Shown here piece by piece: positions 32,599-42,164 of a stretch of DNA of 64,000 nucleotides. Each line of letters opens with the position of its first letter. Position 1 is the stretch's first letter. The notes under the pieces are model-generated. The model was given only the letters and a program-made list of their open reading frames with translations, ran no database searches and was not told where the DNA came from. This DNA is from Limnephilus marmoratus (lineage: Eukaryota > Arthropoda > Insecta > Trichoptera > Limnephilidae), in assembly GCA_917880885.1 (NCBI GenBank), contig OU862916.1, positions 47,032,831-47,096,830 of the forward strand, read 5' to 3'. The translations under genes and the position numbers were made by a program.

Positions 32599-33231
32599 CA
32601 CGGACATATGAATATATCTGGACCTGCCCTAAGTGATAAAAACGTATTATTTCCCCCTCCACATGGCGCCGGCTGTAGCTCCTCCTTGGAACCGGCTCGC
32701 TCCATGGGGAGGGGATATAGCCTCGCTTGAATCTAAAATGTGTGACGTCATCATTCTTGCCGTGAACAGCGAGAAGCCGACATCCATACATTTAACGAAA
32801 TAACGGCAGCTTGTGCTATACAATATATCTACGTATCAATGTGTACATAGCGAATGTGGGCGGTACTCCAATGTGCTCGTCGCTGGTTACAGGGGTAAGT
32901 AAATTATGAAACATTTGTAAAAGTGTTTTAACTAAACACGGTAACAAAATATTGATATGTGTATTGGCGCGAGTCTTTTTGGGGCGAGCATTTGGCCTTA
33001 GCAAATATGTTTTGAACGTGGCAAGCAATTCGCGCTCCCATGTAAAAAGGTCTATTCATTCAAAGCACATTTTGCTTTTAAGAACTAAATGGTGATATTG
33101 TAATGCGAGATGCCTATATACTGTCAGATTGATTATTCAACGAATGACAATCATCTTTCCCCTCTTCGCTCTCCATAGTTTGGTTTTACCCCTCATCTGT
33201 AATTGCTTGTCTATCCATTTGGATGTCTATG
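32599..33231. mobile_element. P-like element, non-autonomous, copy 3
   Basis: This 633-bp element is flanked by exact 8-bp duplications TTTCTGTC (32591-32598 and 33232-33239). Ends are CACGGACATATGAATAT and (inverted) CATAGACATCCAAATGG. It is a near-identical, oppositely oriented twin of 19382-20013, including the palindromic CCATGGGGAGGGGATATAG region. It shares the GGGGTAAGTAAATTATG donor-like motif (32894-32910) with the 26-kb copy but lacks the THAP-like segment. Confidence 0.85.
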
Positions 33232-33239
33232 TTTCTGTC

Positions 33240-33807
33240 CAAAACTGGATACGTGCTCCCATTAGTTTCGTAAAATGCACAAGATGGCATTCAAAACTAA
33301 TGTTCGACCTAAATGGACTCTGATCATTATTTCCCGCCACCCTTCATATCCGGGTAACTTTGTAACGCAGAAATAAAATGTTCAGTATTATTATTTGTCA
33401 ACTTTCATATCATAACGTATGCGCGTCATACAAGATAAGAATCACAATAATTATTGCACTGACACTCTAGTGATAGTTTAGAAATTACCTTTCTAACTCT
33501 ACGTAGTCGCGTTAAAGTATTCCTAATAACGTGTAGAAATTCTATGTGGATGACGTTTTATTATTATTTTCTCTTTTCTGAGAATTATGAAATTATTTCT
33601 CAAATTACCACAATCACTCTTAACCACGCTTTATAGTTTAGATTCAATATGGGGTTAAAACCACCATCAAGTGCAGGAAGGTCCAAATGTGTATTTGTAG
33701 GTAAAGTTCTCTTTGTCTTGAGACGTTTAATGACCCTCCACCATAGCGATCAATTTATTCTACGAAACCGAAGATGGAGTCTGCGCCCTATTAGATACAT
33801 TTTAATA
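33240..33807. other. No recognised gene
   Basis: Unclassified. The 106-codon frame at 33649-33969 starts at an ATG but runs into repeat L, so it is not supported. Confidence 0.4.
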
Positions 33808-33958
33808 TATATTCTAATATATAATAATAATCAAAACGTTTATTTATCAATAGATTTTTACAATATTACACTTTTTATTCACACATCATTGATTATATTG
33901 ACAAAAAGGTCACTGCTCAGCTATTCAGGATTTCTCCTGGAAAGTAGCTGGTTTTCGT
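33808..33958 (-). repeat. Interspersed repeat L, copy 2 (inverted)
   Basis: Plus-strand AAAAAGGTCACTGCTCAGC and GGATTTCTCCTGGAAAG are the reverse complements of the 6735-6880 copy, with small indels. Confidence 0.55.
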
Positions 33959-34079
33959 GCCTATTATAATGAACATCTCAACATTTTTGGGCTACCTCGG
34001 AGAGCCGACTGAATTCAAAGCAAATACACTTGATGAATTTTCTTCCCCGAATTAGGTACATAATTTTTTATGTACCTAC

Positions 34080-34616
34080 CAGAGGCGGCTCTAGGAGTCC
34101 AGAAGTGGAAGGTCATTAAAAAATGATATTATGATACAATATCAGATTAAATACGCTAATATTCATTTCACGTGGGTACCTAACGAGTTTTAGAGTCAAA
34201 TTACATTGTTTAATATAGTAAATTATTTCATGCGACAAGCGTACATCATAACATATGCAAAATCAACCCACGTTTATCAAACCATCTCTTTCAGACGCAT
34301 AATTTCATCATGCTCTCTCCCTCACGGTCATGACCCAAACTGTCTTCAGAATCCGAAAACATTTTTATTAGGCGACATAGCGCCATCTCGTTTATAGTAT
34401 GCCGTGTAAAGAGACAGAAAAATGATATTGGGACATTTTGTAAATTGACCCAGTCAATCATAGTGCGTGGAAAAGAAAGCTTCCATTTAAGGTGTTAGAT
34501 GTCACTACTTTCCGCTGCCTGCTATCTCGCGGTGGATTTCAAATACATTAGAATATTACCAGTTGTATTACCTAAGGGAATCTTGACCAATTGACCTAAG
34601 AGAAGGACCGCCACTA
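34080..34616. mobile_element. hAT-like non-autonomous element
   Basis: The left end CAGAGGCGGCTCTAGG and the inverted right end TAGTGGCGGTCCTTC are similar to hAT ends. The flanks GTACCTAC (34072-34079) and GTGCCTAC (34617-34624) agree at 7 of 8 positions. The interior has no transposase. The exact end bases are less certain than for the 57532 element. Confidence 0.6.
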
Positions 34617-34624
34617 GTGCCTAC

Positions 34625-36829
34625 AAGTAATACCAAGTGTAGTATGATGCTAGTGGTGGATTTTGGCTTTCCCGAATTCTTCTTCCAACCTATTGCACGT
34701 AATCCTTTCACAAACAATATATATGTTAGCTCCATTTACATTTTTTTATGTTTTTCTAATCATCTTTTTTCTTTTGTTACAGGTATGTCAACTTTAATTT
34801 ATCAGAAGTCGAAGGGGTTAACAAAGTATTCATTTTCTACTTTGAATCTTCAAGAGGACCCTGTAAGTTAGCAAAAAAGAGCATTAAAAATCTATGTAAA
34901 AAAAGCAGGTTTTAGTGTCTACATAAGTTTTTTCCGTTCCTGAAATCTATCAACAATTTAACATTTAATCATTGTCTAAGAAATATATTTACTTAAGTTT
35001 GATTAATTTGATTGCTTGTATATTTGTCTGACCTTTTTAATTATTGATTTCATGTATTTCAATTATTTAGATTAAACAAGTCCGTTTTCCAAGTAAAGAA
35101 AAAGTCTCCAAAGGGCACAAAGTTTCTGTTAAAAATAGCAGTAATAAAAATGCCAAAGCTTTGTCGAACGTTTGCCAACGAATCTAAATCTCATTATTTT
35201 GATTGCCAATTATTATGTTCGAACTTCAAAATGTATTTTTGTGCCAAAGTAATAAATGATTGACTGTGTGTGTAAACAATACGCAGTTCGAAATGCATAT
35301 TGGTGCAAAAGTAATGATTAACTCGTTGTGTAAACTATTCGGGGTTAGAAATATTTCGAATGCACCGATGCGCAGTGGGAAACTAACTGGATTGAAATCA
35401 TGTGCGCAATGATTCTAAACAGTTTGGTCGTAAAATCGCTATTTTTAACACTGTAGAGATGATAAACCGATATAAATATGTTGTGGGTGTGTCCGTGTGG
35501 CCGAAGTAAGTTCAATTTTATCTTCCTTCGTGGATTGATCAAACGTTTTCAAATATCTTGACCAGATAATCAATTTCATTGGCCTGTCTGGGTGAGATGA
35601 ATAATGTGTAAATTGGTGAAAACAGTTTTCTTTCAGATCTCTACTGATCACAATTCTGTGGATTTTCTATTCAGTGTATTTTATTTATGTTTAACGGAGC
35701 AGAAGTTATTACGTTGGAATTTCTGGATGACCGCCAAATCGGGGTCAGTGTTATACATAATAGTGAATTGCATTATTTTCCCAGTGTTTGTTGAGTAATT
35801 CAATTTATTTATGTCTTCATCGTTATCATCAGCGTACGGCACCCGGCTGCAAGATGAAGGTATATTAAAGCTTCCCATCCCACTTCTTCAATGATTCTCT
35901 CCTGAAATAAAGTTTAAAAAATAGTTCTTCGCAATTATCTGTGAAATTCTTATTTTAGGACACTTAAAAATTGGAAATGACGCTGGGAAGTGATATAATA
36001 TTGGGCCAATGAAAGTTAACGGCCTCGGTGGTCATGGGATAAGGTCCTCCTAGGACCTTATCAGGAGGTCACGGTACAAATCACCAGTAAATTTAAGTAT
36101 TTGTGTTGTTTGTAATGCTTTTGTGACAAGTTCTTGGCGATCCAATAGTCCAGGAAAAAATCGAAATCGGAATTCACGCCCTTTTAAGGGAGGAGTTTGA
36201 AAAAAGAAAAAGCTTTTGGAAAGGTTGGAAAAGGTATTTGAGAATTTTCTTTACAGGTTGATTTCGTAAAAACCTGTAAAAAACATTAACTCCTTTTTTA
36301 AGCATTGTTTGTTGTAACAAAACGGAAATTTAAAATTGATTGCACGAAATCAAGCGACGCGGAGCCACACGCCCATCTCCCGCTCCGGCCGGGGCGTGAC
36401 TGATACGAAATAGGTGTGGCGTGGTCACTGGTCAGTAGTTCTTCGGTGGACGCCATGGGGTTCACGTCGACTAGCGGCCGTATTGTAAAATAACGACGCG
36501 AAAATGCATATTTTATTTTAATTTGGGAAGTTCGGGCGAAAATATAATTTTTTTTTGCGATTATTATAAAATAAACAGAATTTGTCATATTATACAATAA
36601 AACCACATCCGAAAAGGGGTTTATAAATAGGAGAGTTTGGACTTGAATGTGTTTTTTATAGACCTTATACTTTATTTTTTTAAACTTATAAAAAAATCAC
36701 CGATATTTTTTAGGGCCAAGGTGTGTTCTACACGCAGTATTTAATTAAAGCATCCGTAATACTTCTAAGCGATCAAATTTTCAAAATATGAACATATGAT
36801 TTTGTATGATTATTTACTATGGCTTCATC
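34625..36829. other. Largely featureless; small repeats and a perfect hairpin
   Basis: About 35213-35360 holds two to three degenerate units sharing GTTCGAA and GTGCAAAAGTAATGATT, with a period of about 65-75 bp. At 36038-36062 GATAAGGTCC and GGACCTTATC form a perfect 10-bp hairpin with a 5-nt loop. The patch at 36350-36475 is GC-rich. No gene was recognised. Confidence 0.4.
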
Positions 36830-36960
36830 TTAATAGCCAGATTCCTTCCTCTCCCCCTCCACTACCTTCAACCTCACAACATACCCTGGGACGCCCCACT
36901 AACTCCAGACGGTTGGGTGCACTTGGGACTCTGCCGTAATCACATTTAAAAAAATAGGCT
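36830..36960 (+). repeat. SINE-like repeat H, partial copy
   Basis: The plus-strand copy contains CCACTACCTTCAACCTCAC and GGGACTCTGCCGTAATCAC, followed by an A-run (36948-36955). It corresponds to the 3' half of the H copies at 46632 and 5495, read on the other strand. Confidence 0.55.
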
Positions 36961-37489
36961 TGTCGAGTACCAAGCAAATTTGCGGTGGAATTCCTCAGAA
37001 ATGTATAGAATTTTGTATAATTCAGCCTGATGAGAATTTGAGAACACAACGTTGTGTAACAGCGCGGGTATGATGCAGTAATTGTATACCTTGAGAGCGT
37101 ACATTGAATTGCTTTTTCATTGTTATCCCAAACGATAGTACGCTCGCTGTTTTAGAGAAAAACACGGTAAAAACAACAGCATTCTTGGGCCATTCTTTCG
37201 CCGTTGACCAATCCCAAACGGAAAAGCCGCGGCCTGGTTATTGCTTGAATGAATAGTTAATGAGAGAATTCTTTTGAATAATTTGTTTCTTCTAACCTTA
37301 CTGTCAATTTAAATTTCAGTAGTTATGTATTGTAAATCATTTTAATTAACAAACGTGTGCTTTTTACCATATTTTAACCATACTACAATTTTACAATACT
37401 TCATTACTGTAGGTTGTTGTAGAGTGTGGACTGTTGGGTATTTAGTTGTTGGTAGTATGTAGTGTTGGTGACTGTAGGCAGTGTTGTCT
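36961..37489. other. No recognised gene
   Basis: AT-rich sequence with GT-rich degenerate repetition (TGTTGGTAGTATGTAGTG) near 37410-37485. Confidence 0.4.
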
Positions 37490-37918
37490 TCACTTTACAA
37501 TTTTAATGATTTCCTGATCTTCATGTTTAGTTGGCCATATTTTTATTTCGTTTTTAAACTTTTTTGTCTCCATGTTGTTTTTAATATTATTTGGAAGGTC
37601 GCTGTATAATTTCGTAGCATGAAAATTATGGTTTTTCTGGTCAAAAGAAGTATTTAATGTTGGGAAGTTCAATACTTGTAGTATTTATTATAGGTGTGTT
37701 GGTTTGTAAGATACTCATTTTTCCTTTAAATATGAGTAGAGTTTTATAATACTGAATCCATTAAAGTTTTCTAAATTTTCTTTTGGTAGGGTTTGGGTAC
37801 TTACAGGATTATTTTTATTGTTACTTTTTGTGTTTTGACGAGCTGCTTCATGGATCTCCATCCAATAATCCCATATTTGGTGATTGGCAAAGAGCTTAGT
37901 GAACTTTATACGGATCAT
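37490..37918 (-). pseudogene. LINE ORF2 C-terminal remnant
   Basis: The minus-strand frame 37672-37490 reads LNFPTLNTSFDQKNHNFHAT then KLYSDLPNNIKNNMETKKFK. This matches the C-terminal tail of LINE reverse transcriptases (K-L-Y-N-x-L-P-x-x-I then F-K-x-x-L-K). Upstream in the same strand, 37918-37715 is open but separated by stops. It is degenerate. Confidence 0.5.
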
Positions 37919-38420
37919 TTATATTTAGTATGTTGCATATGTTTCTAAATTAGTACCTACATAAGCTTTGTGAGTTTCTTTGTAATGCTTTTTATGTGGG
38001 GATCTCTTCGATGATTTTCATCGATTTCAATGCTAAGATATTATATGCTTCTAGGTAGAGAGCTAGAGTGTGTTACATTGGGGCAGTGGCATGATTGACT
38101 CTCGTGTACGCCCGATTGGAAGTTCCATCGCGAACGGCTGCCACGCCGAGACTAAGAGTCGCAGAGATGCATCGTGATGGGGATTTGACGTGGGGGAACC
38201 AAGCTAGTTGCCGGATCGCGCGTAAAATCGTTCCTTGCGGCCCCAGCACCTTGGAAAACTTATTTTACGGGCAGCCCTCGTAATTTGGATAGATACCTAT
38301 CTACTGGTAATTAAATGAATCCTTGGACGCGTGTCTTACGTTTGATTTTACTAATAAACCGTGTACTTGTTTATTGTTTCGTCGTACTGTTGATTTCATA
38401 CTATTATTGAATACGCCGTG
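37919..38420. other. GC-richer patch without identified gene
   Basis: The 62-codon frame 38095-38283 lies in a locally GC-rich block. It lacks a proper ATG at its stated start and matches nothing I know. It borders the first Helitron of the tandem pair. Confidence 0.35.
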
Positions 38421-40675
38421 TCTATATATATAGTATTGTTCACTTTGGAAAAGCTCTTTTTCCGCGCACTTTTTTGTTGACGCAAAAACGACCAGTACGC
38501 CCTTTGCGTTTCACCCACCTCAAGGTTCACTTTCGGTCGAAGCAAATTCAGACATGGAAGCTGGGAGTTTTTTTTTTTCGACAAAAAAAATATATACAGG
38601 GATTTATTCTCCGATACGAATCGGCGTCGAAAACTAGAAGCTCTAATCGAATCACTCGATTATATTTCCCGCCGACAGACGGCGTTTGAAAAAAAAAAAT
38701 GACGAAAAAACCCGCTTATTTCACAAAGGAAAATGCTACATAGGACTATTGACATAGGTCAGGATCTCAGATGTCAAATTTTTAGCCTAACAAAACGGAA
38801 CTCTCGGCGGTTTCGGTCGTTGTTTTTCGGAAAACGACATTACCGCCGAAAAACCGATTCCGGGCTAGATGTTTTTTGAAAATACGATAGCCGGATAGAT
38901 TCCGCAACTTTTAACACCAATAAAACATATGATTCTCATATAAAATACGTCAGGAGATGCTGACAAAACTCGAAATTTTCCGAAAAAAAAATCATCAAAA
39001 TACGCGCTCACAGATTCCATCGGAAGTTTAAATATTTGCTGGCCAGTTCAAATTAACACGTTTTTCATTCGGGGTAGGTACCTACTTATTTCGGTAGTAT
39101 TGCAAATACGATGAAAAAAGCTAAGATTGCCGGAATCTAAGGAAATGCGCAGGTACCTACCTGAATGGGTACCTACACAACGAATTAGGTTTTAATGCAA
39201 TAAATACTAAGGTAAGGTTGTTTCGATGATACAGAATAATTGAACTTTTTTAAGTTAATTTTCACGTTCTGTGATGGTTCTACTCAAATTCTATTGTTTT
39301 ATCATTACAGACCAGTTACATCACAAAACTGAAATAATTACAGAACTCGAACGGAACTTTATAGAACTGAAAATTTACTAGAAAAATTTAAAGAATTGTC
39401 AACTTTTTTTTATTAATTATTTTTTTTATTTTTAGGTGTGTTCTATTTGAACATTGTATATATATATACATTACGCGTGTTCTAGGTAGGTACTTACTTG
39501 CGGGGACTTTTTTCATTTAAAAATCAAAACATGATATTGAATGAATTTATTTGTAGTGAAAATTATTTTATGCTCAACAGCATAATGGCGTCGTTTTGGT
39601 GAAATATTACAACAAAGTACCTACTTAGTACTTACACTTGCAAAATGAAATACAATACAACTACAATATTGAGCTCCGGCATAATGAAATTTTGCACTGC
39701 TAAACCGTGCAACCGATTGTTATTGTTAATGGACTATTTGTGCGTAAATAAATTAATTATATACAGCGGGTACCCGGCATGCGTTGCGAGGCCACTTTAA
39801 CTTCGGGGTCAACTAAACCGTAATGGTTCCCTACCAAGTCCCGGGAAACAACATTATAAAATTATGCACTTTATAAAATTATATACAACGGGTACCCGGC
39901 ATGCGTTGCAAGGCCGCTTTAACCTCGGGGTCAATAAAACTGTAATGTTTCCATCCGAAGTCCTGGGAAACTACATTATAATGCAAGCGCCTGCACTATG
40001 TAACATTATATACTACGGGTACCCGGCATGCGTTGCAAGGCCACTTTAACCTCAGGGTCAACTAAACTCTAATGGTTCCATCCCAAGTCCCCGGAAACTA
40101 CATTATAATGCAAGCGCCTGCACTATATAACATTATATACAACGGGTACCCGGCATGCGTTGCAAGGTCACTGTAACCTAGGGGTCAACTTAACTGTAAT
40201 GGTTCCATCCCAATTCCCGGGAAATAACATTTTAAAGCAAGCGCCTGCACTATATAACATTATATACAACGGGTACCCGGTATGCGTTGCAAGGTCACTG
40301 TAACCTAGGGGTCAACTTTACTGTAATGGTTTCATCCCGATTCCCGGGAAATAAAATTTTAATGCAAGCGCCTGCAATTTATAACATAATATACAACGGT
40401 TACTCGGCATGCGTTGCAAGGTCACTGTAACCTCGGGGTCAACTTAACTGTAATGGTTCCATTCCAATTCCTGGGAAATTACATTTTAATGCAAGCGCTG
40501 CACTACATAACATTATATACAACGGGTACCCGGCATGCGTTGCAAGGTCACTGTAACCTCAGGTTTCTTCATATATTTAATTTAACACACACTCTTCCTC
40601 GCTTCATCCACGTTCACACGTCAAATCGCATAGTGTTTAAACCCGTCAGTTGCTTCTGCAACGGGCAAAACCTAG
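38421..40675 (+). mobile_element. Non-autonomous Helitron, tandem pair member 1
   Basis: The 5' end is TCTATATATATAGTATTG at 38421. The 3' end is CAACGGGCAAAACCTAG (CTAG at 40672-40675) followed by T. Ten bases upstream of the CTAG lies a hairpin (40642-40665) with stems CCCG/CGGG and TTGC/GCAA. The 2255-bp body contains a 7-unit tandem array (39767-40562). The body is homologous throughout to the next element, which starts immediately. No Rep/helicase was seen. The base before the 5' end is G, not the usual A. Confidence 0.75.
39767..40562. repeat. Tandem array, about 127-bp period, 7 copies, inside the Helitron
   Basis: Landmark CGGGTACCCGGCATGCG starts at 39767, 39889, 40016, 40143, 40270, 40397 and 40523 (periods 122, 127, 127, 127, 127, 126; the sixth copy is CGGTTACTCGGCATGCG). 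Each unit continues TTGCAAGG, GGTCAACT and CAAGCGCCTGCAC. The landmark is the reverse complement of the family G Helitron 3' end (CGCATGCCGGGTACC) without the CTAG. Confidence 0.9.
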
Positions 40676-41356
40676 TATATATATTAATACACAGTTTGGA
40701 GACGCCTCACTTTTTTTGCCGCGCTAAAAACGACCACTCTGCCCTTTACGTTTCAACCACCTTAAGGGTCACTTTCGCTCGAAGCGGATTCAGACAGGGT
40801 CGTGTCCCGATTGAGGACCAGATTTCATACAAAAAAGATGATGCAGGATTAACAGCGCACCCAACGGCGAAAACTACAATTAGATCTCTCACCGACGAAG
40901 AAATTCGGCCTCAGTTATATTTTCTGCCGACAGGTTCACCCGTTAAAAAATGTCGAATATTTCAGTGCGTCAGAAAAGTTCACCTCCCATACAAAACTGT
41001 ATTTGCTAGGGATTTATTAATTTTAAGGCTTTATTCAAAATAACGTAGAAAAATGGACATTTTAAAGGCTCTTTGCGGGAACGCAGATTACAGCGTAAAA
41101 AAATATTTTGACCGAGATGTTTTTCAATAAATTGTAAAAATACAAGTTTTAGAAACTTTTAAAGTTGCGACATGTACCGCATTCCATTAAAAATATTACA
41201 CTATATTGCATTAAAGATTGAAATTTTTCTGACATTTGCCGAAATCGATCTATCATCGACAATGCATAATTTTCCAGCCAGTTAATATGAACTCGAGGTA
41301 GGTACCTACTGGCGTTTAAAATATGAAGGATTTACACGTAGAAAATAAACAGTAGT

Positions 41357-41629
41357 TGTGATATATGCAATTATATCGCATTTGTATCTATGTAGTAATT
41401 CGGGAATGCTCGGGTCGCCGAACATTGCCGATCGGGCATACGAGCCGGGACAGCGGTCCGGTGTACGGCCGCGGCCAGAACCATTCTAACTTCCAGTATA
41501 ATCAGTCGCTACCGAGACAAATAATATTACTTATTGAATCCATTGTACTCTTACAATAAAGACGAGAACTTACGTTTAACATATTTACTTTTATTGTGGC
41601 TAGTGTGGCCACAATAAAAGTACATTACA
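41357..41629 (+). repeat. 5' LTR (273 bp)
   Basis: It starts TGTGATATATGC and ends GTACATTACA. AATAAA at 41555-41560 is the likely polyadenylation signal. A 64-codon frame (41365-41559) repeats identically in the other LTR and is not evidence of a gene. Confidence 0.93.
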
Positions 41630-41643
41630 ATTGGCGCAGCCGT
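41630..41643 (+). promoter_or_regulatory. Primer-binding site, tRNA-Ser-like
   Basis: ATTGGCGCAGCCGT directly follows the LTR. TGGCGCAG(T/C)CG is complementary to the 3' end of insect tRNA-Ser, the primer type known for several Ty3-class insect elements. One base differs from the form I recall. Confidence 0.7.
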
Positions 41644-42164
41644 ATTAAAGTACAATATTGGATTACCAAATTGGATCACAAAAAAAAATTACCAAAGCGG
41701 GGAGAGCTAAGTCACCCCGAAAAATTTTTCAAGGCTACCTACAGCCGAGGCGGAACATTGGAGTATTTTTTGGGTTTGTCTGACCGAGTGAAAGGACCGG
41801 CAGAACAAACCGAGGATATCTCTGGCTATTCCTGGAGCCACAGTCAGAGTTCTGGAGTACCATCCAAGGGTACTCAGAAGCAAGAGGCGGTGGTCGTTTT
41901 TGGGGCTCAACAGAGCCTTTCCACGAAGGTGAAGTTCCGAGGGAGTGCCGAGGGAAGGCATTCTTACAAGGCAAACAGTGCTAGTGTCGAGGAAGGTCAC
42001 TCACTCATCAAGAGGAAACAATCTGGAGACGTTGCAACCGCAATTTCTAAGATAGGTTTTTCTTTTCTTTCTTGTGGAGGATTTGTCTGGGTTTTTTGTA
42101 ATTTTTTCCGGGGTAGTATTGTTGTCGTAGCTTCGCGTGATTATTTTTTTTTCCTTTTGTGAAG

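Noticed and set aside
41596..42162. A 188-codon frame overlapping the gag start
   Set aside because: It begins inside the LTR at a GTG, has no ATG, crosses the primer-binding site and shows no gag-like motif, so it is most likely untranslated leader.
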